Source: Fagopyrum homotropicum
Taxonomy: Eukaryota; Streptophyta; Magnoliopsida; Caryophyllales; Polygonaceae
Assembly: GCA_033239125.1 (NCBI GenBank)
Contig: BSWB01000001.1
Location: 136,506,981 to 136,570,980 of the forward strand
Reading direction: 5' to 3'
DNA length: 64,000 bases
In this document: positions 24,451 to 35,005 of the stretch, one piece after another
How the letters are laid out: each line of letters begins with the position of its first letter
Position numbering within the stretch: the first letter of the stretch is position 1
Position numbers and translations under genes: made by a program
Notes under the pieces: model-generated
Database searches by the model: none
What the model was told of the DNA's origin: nothing
What the model saw: the letters and a program-made list of their open reading frames with translations, nothing else

Positions 24451-24812
24451 TATATTTTATGGTTTAACTGCTCACTTAACTACCATATACACTGGTTAAT
24501 TGAACGATTATAATCCTTAGACAAGTGGATTTAAAATTAACAATAAAAAAAACTTCATATTATATAAAAAGTTAAAAATGACTGAAACACTAATAGTGTA
24601 ACAAATATGACTAATATAAATAAAAATATTTAGCAAACCCTCGTTGAACCCAAATTTACATATTTGCAACATTCAACCACCTGCAATAACATCTATTAAC
24701 ATTATATTAAAAATAATTTAATACAAGCCGAGTGACCCATAATGATAGGTAATTATATGTAACGGCGTTAACATGTTTGACATGGAACTTAAACTAGAGT
24801 ATAAGAGTGACA
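24451..24812. other. Intergenic DNA with a dispersed repeat block
   Basis: The stretch 24644-24780 closely matches 8164-8300 and, in its second half, about 19960-20035. No gene is seen. Confidence 0.5.
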
Positions 24813-26012
24813 ATCTCAACCAGCAAAATCATGATTTTGAAAGTACACCAATTTACTCAAAAGCAAAGAGAAACCTCAAAGGGCAAAATGGGTTGGTAGG
24901 GAGACAACTTCCTAAGGTGGGTTCTGATGAAAGAGTCACAAGCTCAAATTTTGTTGTTCCTCCCCAATAATCACTTTCTTTACTGAAAGCTAATACCACC
25001 AATAATTCTTAACAAGTTAAAAGGTTCATGTTTTAGACATGTAAGACTATCATGTAAAATATGAATACAATAAGACAAAATTGGCAAACTAGTCATTTTA
25101 AGCAAATCATTGAGAAAGAAGACTCCTAGTATTTGGGATTGGTATTTTGACCCCTATAAAATAGAGTAAAGGAAATATAATACAAAAAGAGGGCAAAGTT
25201 TGACAACCCATCATATATGACATGTTATACTATCTCACATGTCACATCAATCAGAAAAAAGAATTCTCAATATCCTTATTCTCTCACATATTACCCAAAA
25301 ATTCGCTTACTCAAATAATGTCACAATCATACCCAAAAATAAATTTGGCAAAGTACATAAACATACTAGAAAACAACATACCCAAAAAATCAAATATCAA
25401 AATAAAACCATATCCACAAATTAGATAATATTTTATATTTATACCCAATTTAAACATCAAAATTTACACAAATCGATATTGTACACAAACATCAATACCA
25501 AATGACATTTGACCATTGTAACGCAGTTTTGGTAACCATAAAACATACCCAAAAATATCACTTTAAACATACCCAACAATAAGAAACATAGCACAAAAAC
25601 AATAAACATATACCCAATAATTAGAAAAAAAAACTACAATTCATATTTTGGTAACGAAAACAATGTCACCAAAAAAAAATTAAACATTCATGGACTTGAA
25701 AATTTCATCAAACTATCTACATTAACCAAAAATGAAAAGTAAACATGTAAAAAAGATACTTAAACCAAAAGTAAACATCTAATCACCATCATTTCAATTA
25801 GAGAAATTATTTCCCATATTTTCTAGTTTTCATACCTACTTTTTCTTCCTTTTATATAGAGGCTTAGTTTGCAAAATAAAATTTCAAGAGGTCTTATTTT
25901 CCTAATTACTTCATACAGTAATAGGGGGTGGGTCATAATTTCCCTTTTCTCATTGAATCTGTAGGTTATATGCTAATTTGCTTCACACTCTTACCTCAAT
26001 TTATGAAGAATT
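24813..26012 (-). pseudogene. Truncated duplicate of the HISN6 5' end (exon 1, intron 1 start, upstream DNA)
   Basis: The stretch 24813-24990 aligns with 34375-34550 of the intact gene: the start of intron 1, the exon 1 donor (GAG|GTTTCTC) and the 3' half of exon 1. The copy then jumps to a match of 34821-34905, the DNA upstream of the gene, so about 270 bases with the start codon and transit-peptide region are missing. A 2-base change (GAGCTTGTGAC here, GAGCGGTGAC in the gene) shifts the frame. After an extra 848-base segment (25070-25917) the match to 34905-35005 resumes and ends at about 26012. No later exons are present. Confidence 0.8.
25070..25917. mobile_element. Unclassified insertion in the HISN6 pseudogene
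   Basis: This segment is absent from the matching place upstream of the intact gene (about 34905). ATACA occurs on both sides (25065-25069 and 25913-25917), as expected for a 5-bp target duplication. The inner edges carry inverted AATAAGAC / GTCTTATT. It is AT-rich with many CATACCCAAAAA motifs and has no coding domain. The class is unknown. Confidence 0.4.
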
Positions 26013-26722
26013 AATTAGGGAAATGGGACCCCTTACATTTTACCTTTGTAAAATGGGCCTCTAGCTAAAATAAAATAAAAAAAGTAGGCCTGAATCTAGT
26101 AAAATAGGACACTATTGAAGCTTAAAAATGAAATGATGATTCTTCTCCCAAATTAAAATTTGATAAGACGGTTCTTGGTTTTGCAAATAGAGAGAGGGAA
26201 ACAAGAACCAGTTCTTCCTTCTTCCTTTCCTCTTTTTCATTTTAAAAAACGTATTCCCCAATTTCCCTAACCAAACACAATCCCCAATTCTTCCAATTAA
26301 AAATGGCGGATTTCCCTTTCACGTCTACTGCTTAGATACCGGGGCCCTCTTTCAGTCTAGGGTTTACTCAGACCATAATTGAGGCAGAGGATCGTAGGAT
26401 GACCGGCGAGACTTTGATGGCGGTGGAAGCTAGGGTTTCCACCGATACTAGAGCCCCCGATTCCGGCGAGGCTACAGTTCCCAAGGAGACTATGGAGGCT
26501 GGAGTTCCTGAGGAGGCTAGAGTTCTTGAGGAAAGAGGTTCCAATGACGTCATTGATGAAGAATTTGATAAGCCGTTCTGCTCTTTAGTACATGTATGTG
26601 CAGTTTGGGTATGTATTATTGAAGATAGGCTTTTGTAAGATTTGATTTGGGTATGGATTGAGTAATTGATTACTCAATGAATGTATTTACTGGATATTGG
26701 TATGAATTGATTTTGTGTGTGC
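26013..26722. other. Intergenic DNA with a short open frame and repeat block
   Basis: An open frame at 26399-26638 (plus strand, 79 codons) is in relatively GC-rich sequence and encodes an acidic, threonine-rich peptide (GEATVPKETMEAGVPEEA). It resembles the first exon of a gene or transposon protein, but I find no domain and no continuation. The stretch 26583-26722 is repeated at 28552-28690. Confidence 0.35.
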
Positions 26723-26727
26723 AGTTT

Positions 26728-28480
26728 TGTTCGCTTCAAACGGTGTGTGCAAGCTTTAAATTTATAACCCTAGACGTAAGCTTAAAACAAGGATGCGAAC
26801 CCGCAGTGTACGGGTCAATCGTAGTAAAAAGCAAGGAATTCCAGGGGTCGATCACAGGGACTTAGTGAAACAAAGTCCAATTACGGTATGCTTAAGCAAT
26901 CACTAACCACAAAGCAATTAAAACAATCAAAGATGAATAAGAAGTCAATAAAGGAAACATGCAATTCTAGGGATTAAAGCATCTAGTTGTGGTTCCAACT
27001 CAAGATCTAAAGATAAGCGGACAAAGCTGAGGTTTTTGCATGGGGAAGGTGTTACTAAAGTGGAGTAGATCACCGGGTAAGTCTCACTACACACTAATCC
27101 AAAACCATAACTCCTATTACCGGGTAAGTCTCAAGGAATCAAGGTAAAGAACTATAATCTCAAACTAACACACCATCTAAGGGAATAGAATCAACCTTTA
27201 CCGGGTAAGTCTCAGGCTAACTCACAAAGATGGAATAGAAGCACACTCAAACCCCAATAAAGGATAAACCTTTATTACCTACACTTATGATCGTTGGTAA
27301 ACAAACAAAGGAATTACCGGGTAAGTCTCATCCTAGGTTTGCATTGGACCAGGAAAGGTGTAATAAGAATAGGATTTGGCAAACTCTAACACTTAACTCT
27401 CAGTTTAGGATCAGATAAGTCACCTCGGTCAGAAGAATTCCACCCCGGCCGAGATGTTCATCGACTGAGCGAGATGCTTAGGGTTAAGGTTAAAGACTCG
27501 AACTTTCAGGGTCCTACTGGAATCTAAGATTATTCTATCATTGTTTTTCCCACAACCTTCAGCCAATCACCCTAGAATCACACAAGGAAATTAGCCACTC
27601 ATCATCATGAAAGTATTAATCAAGTATATGGGAAGAAGGTGAATATTTGAACAAGAAGAATTTAATGAAAAGACTTCAATAACTGAATCAAATATCTCAA
27701 CAAAGCGTTCCTTGGATAGAAATCCAACAAGACAAGACAATAAGGAAGAGAATCTAAGGTGATCTTACAAGAAAACCTTCAAAAAGCTATAAAAGCTAAA
27801 ATCTTCCTTCTTCAACCTTCAAAAAGGTTCTTCAAATCTCCCAACTGGAGTATGGCTGCTGCGTGCTATGCGTGGTTTCCAACTGTATGCGGATGTCGGA
27901 TTTGTGGGAAATCCGACCCTTTTTATAGGAAAATAACTCTCCAAAGATAAGATATCTTAGAAAGATCTCTTCCCATAAAAATAGGTAAAATATATGATCT
28001 AGTATATCTTCTTCCTTCCAGGAACCAAGCCCAAAAATATAAGATCACTTTCCAAAGATAAAAGATCTCAGCCAAGAATAAAATATTCTCGCCGCGTCCC
28101 AGGTGTTCGCCTCGGTCGAATCGACTTCTCTGGATCACCTCGGTCGAGGTGAATCTGTGGTCAACCAAGGTGAGTCACAACTGAATGTGAAATCTCGCAA
28201 ATCTGGTCCAAAGTGAATCTCTAATCCATGGCTATGCTTCCTGGACGGTTCCTTATGTTCCTGGATGTAGCTCCAATGACTCCATAGCTCCCTTTGCTCC
28301 TTTTTGATGCAAAACGTGCCATTTTACCTACGATTACAACAAAACTAGGTGTAGACCTCGATTCTCGCAAAGGTAGATGAAATGGTAATATAATCACATA
28401 TTATACATACAAACATGCAGATTATTGAAGATAAAACGTCTAAACAAACCCCTAAATATAGACTATAATTCATGCTATCA
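26728..28480 (-). mobile_element. Athila/Tat-like solo LTR, 1753 bp
   Basis: On the minus strand it reads TGATAGCATG to GCGAACA and matches 2602-4385 over its length. The 5-bp duplication AGTTT flanks it (26723-26727 and 28481-28485), so it is a complete solo LTR. It holds four copies of ACCGGGTAAGTCTCA (about 27073, 27120, 27201 and 27317) and palindromic CACCTCGGTCGAGGTG at about 28136. Confidence 0.85.
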
Positions 28481-28485
28481 AGTTT

Positions 28486-29539
28486 GGATATGTATCATGA
28501 AAGATATTGGTTACTTAACGTTTGCATTTTTTGGGTATTGCTTTGAATTGAGTATATGTGTGTGCATTTTGGGTATGCATTATTAAAGATAGACTTTTGT
28601 AAGATTTGATTTGGGTATGGATGGAGTAATTGATTACTCCATGAATGTATTTATTGGATATTGTTATCAATTGATTTTGTCTGTTGTTATTTAGGGTATG
28701 TATTATGATAGAGATGCTTGATAAGATTTGACTTGGGTATGGATTGTTGTTTGTGGTATGCATTTTATCTTACCCAAGTATATAGGGATGTATTTTGCAG
28801 GATATGTGTGTAAGCTTGCACTGTATATTGGGTATGTAAATTGGGGTTCATAATAGTGGATATTGGTTATGTATGGATTCATGTATTTGTTATTTGGGTA
28901 TGAATTTCATGTTATTCAAGTATGTAGGAATGTTTTGCATGTAATTGATTACTCTATATATGTATTTTATGGTACCCAAGTATATAGGAATGTTTTGCAT
29001 ATAAGTGATTAGTCCATGTATTTATTTATTGTGTAAGCTTACAGCATACCCAATAACTTCACATCATAATCCAACTTTGGCATATTGTTGGGTAATCTGA
29101 CATCATACCCAATAATCATATATTATGTAATATGCTTATAATGTGCTTTTTGTACATTCACATATGCAACTCCATTCCCAAACTTGGGCAAGGTAGGAGA
29201 ATGATAACAAACACCGATGCTTACCCAAAAATAGAACAGGGAAATGTAAGCAGTCCAGATTCCGACGACGTAGAAGCTCAACAAGAGGACTACGTTTTTT
29301 GGGGTAGAAGGCTGCTTTTTTTTTGGTAGAGGGCTGCATTTTTTTGGCCTCAAATTTCCTCCAAAATGTTAATCAAAAGTCTTACAGTCATCACTCACAT
29401 CAGTCATCACTTTTCTCCACTTTTTGTACTATTTCTGAATTAGTCTAGTAAAGTAGGAGCCCAATTTCTCAATTTGTAATTAGGAGGGCCCTAAATTCCA
29501 ACTCTATGGTGTAAAAGGCCCTAAATGCTTTAGCCATTT
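28486..29539. repeat. Region rich in GGGTATG repeats, no gene supported
   Basis: The heptamer GGGTATG, often preceded by TT, occurs at least eight times between 28530 and 28900 and also at about 26607 and 26647. Segment 28552-28690 duplicates 26583-26722. The two copies were neighbours before the LTR at 26728 inserted. Near 29250-29340 are short T-rich frames without domains. Confidence 0.6.
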
Positions 29540-29599
29540 ATGAATCCAATAAGTGAATTTGCAGCAATAATTCAATCAGATTTGTTCCAAATATAACAC

Positions 29600-30540
29600 A
29601 CAAACGGTACTGGAAACGGCACCAAAAAAACGAATCAGGAGAAAGAAGAAAGAACCTGCAGAAAAGAAACGGAGAAGGAGAGGTTGCAGGGAAGAGAAAT
29701 CGTTGCTGCAGAAATGGTACCAGAAACCCAACATCTTTCACCGAGGGAAGAAAGCGAATTGAAACAATTGCATGCTACAAAACCGATTTGATGAAATTGA
29801 TTCAAAAAAGATAAAAACCTGGAAACGTTAAGAATGGACTAAAGACGGCGATGACCTGCCGAGACGTCGATAGTTTACGACAGCCGCAATGGCGCAAACG
29901 TAAGGAGAGACGGGAGAGAGTGAGTAGGTTTTAATGAGAAGAAATAAGTTGTAGAAGAGAAACGGAGAAGGAGAAGTTGCAGAGAAGAAAAATCGTGGAT
30001 GTAGAAATAGTACCAGATTCGCAACATCTTTTACCAAGGAAAAAAAACGAATTGAAACAATGACATGTTAAAACCCTGATTTGAAGAAATTGATTCAAGA
30101 AAGATAAAACCTGAAAACATCGAGAATGGACTAAGGATAGCGATGAACTGCCGGAGACTAGAGACACTGATAGCTTACGACGGCTGCAATGGCGCGAACG
30201 TAAGGAGAGATGGGAGAGAGTGAGTAGGATTTAAATGAGAAGAACGAAGATGCAGATGAGAAACGGAGAAGGAGAGGCTGCAAGGAAGAAAAATTATTGT
30301 TGTAGAAACGGTGCCAGAAACACAACATATTTCACCAAGGAAAAAAGTGAATTGAAACAATGGCATGCTAAAACCCCGATTTGAAGAAATTGATTCAAGA
30401 AAGATAAAAACCTAGAAACGTCGAGAATGGACTAAGGACGGTGATGAACTGCCGGAGACCCCGATAGCTTACAACGGCCGCAGCGGCGCGAACATAAGGA
30501 GATTTGGGAGAGAGTGAGTAAGGTTTCAATGAATTGTCAA
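29600..30540. repeat. Tandem array, about 300-bp unit, about three copies
   Basis: The landmark GGAGAAGGAGAGG/AAG recurs at about 29669, 29962 and 30266, and GCGAACGTAAGGAGA-like sequence at about 29894, 30196 and 30490. Each unit also holds CAACAT.TTTCACCAAGG and GATTCAAGAAAGATAAAA. The phenylalanine/serine-rich frames on the minus strand (for example 29538-29741) recur with the unit and carry no known domain. Confidence 0.85.
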
Positions 30541-30641
30541 AAATAGAACAAAGAAGGATTTGTAAAGTAATTAGATGACGTACTAAGACAACTCAAATGG
30601 TCTTAATTTAGCAATAAAAATCAACTTTTTGTTTAAAATTA

Positions 30642-31577
30642 GGAAAAATAATCCAAAATAATACCAACTATCAACATTCAATCCAAAATAATACGAACTT
30701 TGAAAATTACTAGGAGCAATACAAACTATCAACGTATTTACCAAAAAATAATATGTCTTACTTTTTCGGCGAAAATACTAACTTCGGTGATGACGTGATA
30801 ACCGGAATTTAACATGTCGTCAAAAATGGATTAATTGTATGATGTGGATTATTATATTTTAAAAATCAAGTAATAACACATAAAAATTTTAAAAATATAA
30901 ATTAAGTTCTTTTTTTAATTATTATATTTAAAATATAATTTTTGTAACTATTTTTTTATTAAGTTTTACAAATTTTTTGTAAAAGTATTTTTTTTAAAAA
31001 AAGAAAAAATTTGTAATATGTACATTAAAAATAAATCGTTTTCTTGTGAAGTTTTTAAAAAAAATTGGAATTCTCTTTATTTTGTATATATTTTAATTAA
31101 TTTTAATATAAAATATTTTTAAAAAAATCGATATTTTATTTCAAAGTTATTTAAAATATATAAATTCCATAAAAAATTTTTAAAAATTACAAGAATTTAT
31201 TTAATAAGTACAAAAAAATTATTTAAAAAAATATATATTCTTTACAATATTATTTATTTTTTAAAAAAATTTATAAATTTTCTTTTTTATAAAAAAATAG
31301 TTAAGTATTTATTATTTAAAAATAAAAAATTTATATTTTTAACATATTGCATATTATTAAATTGATTTAAAAAAAAAAACAATCCACGTCACATAATTAT
31401 TTCTCGATGACATGTCAAATTCCGGTTGCCACGTCATCGCCGGAGTTTGCATTTTCGCCGGAAAAAGTAAGACATTATTTTTGGTAAATACGTTAATAGT
31501 TTGTTTCGTTCCTAATAATTTACAAAGTTGGTATTATTTGAATGTTGATAGTTTGTATTATTTTAGGTTGTTTTTCC
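30642..31577. mobile_element. Mutator-like MITE with long terminal inverted repeats, 936 bp
   Basis: The 9-bp duplication TTAAAATTA flanks it (30633-30641 and 31578-31586). The ends are inverted over roughly 210-220 bases, including TACCAACTATCAACATTCAA-like, GTCTTACTTTTTC.GGCGAAAA and CCGGAATTT.ACATGTC. The centre (about 30870-31370) is extremely A/T-rich with no coding capacity. A 9-bp duplication with long inverted repeats is the Mutator superfamily signature. Confidence 0.88.
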
Positions 31578-31586
31578 TTAAAATTA

Positions 31587-32120
31587 TTAACCTAATATAT
31601 GAAAAATCTTGCTGTGGGATTTGAGTAGCCGGGTTAGGGGCGCTGCGACGACAGGGAGATGGAACCAAACTAACCCCAACACGATCCTTAAAGGTTGGAT
31701 GAATTCTGAACCAATTGCCAAAGAGTGTTGTGTCATAGGAATGATCATGTAGCTAGCAACTATAAGAAAACTTTCCAATTGCCAAAGAGGAGATGATTGT
31801 ACTTGAGGGAAATATTCAGATTTTGTTTGCCATGTAGGGAATGATCTTTTCGTAGTCTCCCTCACCCACACAAGCATTCATTGTAAATTTGCATTACAGT
31901 ATTAGCCCTCATTTGCAACTTGGAAGGCATACATAATTCATCAAATGTGGACCCACAAAGTTACTATTGTACACATAATCTCAACTCTATTCAAGCAGAA
32001 GCTGGTTCATTTGAGCAGGGTTAGATAACTCGTTTACGCAAACCAACCAACACAATACAAATTGGTTCAGAATTCATCCAACCTTTAAGCAAATTGACAT
32101 GGTTTTTGGATGGGGATTAG
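31587..32120. other. 3' flank of HISN6 with a 30-bp perfect inverted repeat
   Basis: The stretch 31687-31716 is the exact reverse complement of 32060-32089 (core GGTTGGATGAATTCTGAACC). CAATTGCCAAAGAG occurs twice between them. No separate gene is seen. Part of this stretch could be HISN6 3' UTR. Confidence 0.6.
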
Positions 32121-34646
32121 TCATTGGAGGCGTTTAAGACCATCCATCAAGGCATCTGTGTGCTCGGGCTTCCCAACAGACACGCGTACAAACCCCTTCA
32201 GCTCTTTCTTGTCGTAATGGCGGATCATCACACCCATGGTAGCAAGATCCTCCTGTATCATTTTGGAAAAAATTATACTTTTAGAACGAAAAAAGAAAAG
32301 AAAAGAAAAAATAGGTATGTTTGAGCCAGAACAAGAAAATGACTTGTAAAAAAAGTACCTTAACTTTCTTAGCATCTGTTCCAGGCGTAACCCCGCAGAG
32401 AATGAAGTTGGAGTGGCTGGGATATGGTTTAAGAAATGGAACTTGCTTGAGAAGTTTATAAAGCCGCTCTCGCTCTTGTACCAGTGCATTCTTCACATTC
32501 TGATCAAAGTAGAAAACATTAAAAATGTGAAAGCTGATACATACAAAACACTATTTGGTTAGCCTACTTACTTCCAAGTAGGTAGGATTTCGCAAGGCTG
32601 CACAGGCAGCTAATTCAGCAGCAACAGACACATTATAGGGTTGTTTGGCTCTCCAAAGGTACTCAATAATGCTCAAAGGAAACGCTCCATATCCGACCCG
32701 AAGGCCTGCTAAACCTGCTCATCAAGGTAGGTGAGATGATAAAGATTCTGCAAGCACAATCTTAGTTTAATAGTCTTATGCAACGTGCAACATACCAGCT
32801 CTCTTACTAAAGGTTCGAAGAACAATAAGATTATCGTGTTTCTGCACCCATTTCATTCGAGATTCAAGTCCAGAGAACTCAATGTAAGCTTCATCCAAAA
32901 TAACCAATATGGGCAATTCCAGAATCTTCAACAACTGATCCTCATTGATCATACTGTCATACAAGTAGACCAAAAGAATTAAATTAGTGTAAACCTAGCA
33001 ACTTTCATTCACAAGAAGCGTGGAGTAAACAATTACCTTCCATCTGGATTGTTAGGAGAAGTTAGAAATATGCATTTTGGTTTCTCCTGCTTAACAACCT
33101 CGGCAATTCGTCCAACATTTAAGCTAAAATCCGGATTTCTCGGTACTGCAAATAACAAGAACATGCAATTATATTTATGTGTGTGGTGCCTTTAATAGTT
33201 TAATATGGAACAAAAATGTAGATTTTGAAAAGCTTGAAGGATTAGTGTAGTATTAACGAGTAATTCCGTGAACAAGTACACTTTCAATAACAATGTCAAA
33301 TAAAAGATCCCAAACTAATGCCGTACCCTTAAGCACAATTGCTCCATTCACATTTGCGTCAAACTCGTACATTGTGAAGGTTGGAGGGCAATCTACAATT
33401 TTATCACCAGGATCGAGCACACAACTGAACTAAAATGTTGTTTCACAACAAATGAATCAAATTAATTGTCAGAAACTTAACAGCATTTATTATAAGATGT
33501 GACTACATGTTTCATTCGCTAAGAAGTGGAAGATGCAGAATATCTAACCGCATGATTAGATCAATGAGTTCATCAGCACCACATCCGGCTAGAATATACT
33601 CAGCTCCTAGACCAGAGTCTTCTGCAAGAGCAGCACGCAGTTGGCGACTCTCGGGATCTGGATATATGTATGGAAATCGCATATTACCTAAAGCTTCTAG
33701 GACCTACAAAACAATCTACATGTACGGGTGAGAAATAAATCATTCTTATTTTTTTTACACTATAAGATTGCACATGGTAATCTTTGAGGGCACATGGTAA
33801 GTGACACAGAACTTTAACAAAGGAGATACAAAATGAAACAACTAAAGAGAAGATATCAAATGAATGGCTTGCCTCTGGAGGTGGACCATATGGATTCTCA
33901 TTTGCATCCAATTTGACGATCTCCTCAGGCTTCCTACCAAGGCGAGTTGATAAAACCTATAATCATTCGGCGACAATTAATAGAAGTCATCAGACGCCAG
34001 TCGTCTCTCTTAAGATCTCCATGGTTCACATGGCTAGTTTAGTATTGCAAATTATGAGCTCAATATTTCAACCAAACAAGTAATAATGCATGCTATAAAG
34101 AAGCACATCTGAGAAACTGATTATATAGAAGCACAAGTTTAAAGAAAAATTTAGTAAGTACACATGGGACAAAATGAATGAGTAAAAACAAAACCAGGCT
34201 CGTTCTTATTATAAAAAATCATTCAAGATCATATATTGAATTTTAGAAAGTTAAAGATGCATTCTCTCAGTCCCAGCCAGGAAAGTCAAATTCAAGTAAA
34301 ATTGTGCAACTACATACAGAGTACCCTCTCATGATCATCAATTGTTAGTTATATGATACAGAGAGGCCGTCTCAACCAGTAGTTTCAACAAAATCATGAT
34401 TTCAGAAGTACACAAATTTACTCAAAAGCAAAGAGAAACCTCAAAGGGCAAAATGGGTTGGTACGGAGACAACTTCCTAAGATGGGTTCTGATGAAAGAG
34501 TCACCGCTCAAACTTTGTTGCTCCTCCCCAGCAATCACTTTCTTCACTGAAAAAGAAGACATTGCAAAGATCCTTTTCCGATCACCGCCAGCGTTGGGTT
34601 TGATCACACAGAGCGACGAAGTGTTACAAAGACCAACAACGCCCAT
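32121..34646 (-). CDS. HISN6: Histidinol-phosphate aminotransferase, plastid, nine exons
   Basis: The enzyme makes L-histidinol phosphate from imidazole-acetol phosphate and glutamate, using pyridoxal phosphate, in histidine synthesis. The exons, in coding order, are 34646-34440, 33956-33873, 33703-33549, 33424-33327, 33145-33037, 32953-32796, 32714-32572, 32499-32359 and 32252-32121. They join in frame to 408 codons and TGA, close to the usual plant length. TAA directly precedes the ATG, fixing the start. Residues 1 to about 45 look like a chloroplast transit peptide. The mature part begins near GDSFIRTHLRKLSPYQP. Family motifs are LDANENPYGPPPE, GCGADELIDLIMR, TSPNNPDGS, VILDEAYIEFSG and the PLP-lysine site RTFSKRAG (Lys at about 268). 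All introns are GT-AG except the second, which starts GC. No defect is seen. A broken copy of its 5' end lies at 24813. Confidence 0.97.
33871..33872 (-). other. GC splice donor of HISN6 intron 2
   Basis: Exon 2 ends CCAGAG at 33873 and the intron begins GCAAGC. The next exon begins after TTTGTAG at 33703. The encoded join PPPE-VLEALGNM matches the conserved protein, so the donor must be here, and no GT is available nearby. GC-AG introns are a known minor class with donor AG|GCAAG. Confidence 0.88.
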
Positions 34647-35005
34647 TTAATTCAGCTGCAGGTAGGAAGCAAAAGGTCAACCACGAATTCAATCAAGAGA
34701 AGATATACAGTACAGATAAACTGCAAGTTCGTATGATTAAAAGCAATCCACTTGAACAAAAATTCTCATAATAAAGAAAATGAAGAGAAAGAGTGGGTTT
34801 TGTTGGTAGTAGTTGAACATAAAGCTAATACCACCAATAAATCTTAACAAGTTAGAAGGTTCATGCTTTAGACAAGTAAAACTATCATGTAAATTATGAA
34901 TACAAAAATGGGGGTGGGTCATAGTTTGATTAGTTTCCCATTTCCTATTGAATCATTTGAATGTGCAGGATATATGTTGATTTGCTCCACACTCTTACCT
35001 CAATT
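34647..35005 (-). promoter_or_regulatory. HISN6 5' leader and upstream region
   Basis: On the minus strand CTACCTGCAG precedes the start region and could be a 5'-UTR intron acceptor, although that is uncertain. No clear TATA box stands out. About 100 bases of this region (34821-35005) are preserved in the pseudogene copy at 24990-26012. The hAT-like element at 35006 begins about 360 bases upstream of the ATG. Confidence 0.4.

Noticed and set aside
26013..29530. A single large transposon with ends near 26020 and 29520
   Set aside because: The ends share only short words such as GGGCC. No convincing inverted repeat or duplication was found.
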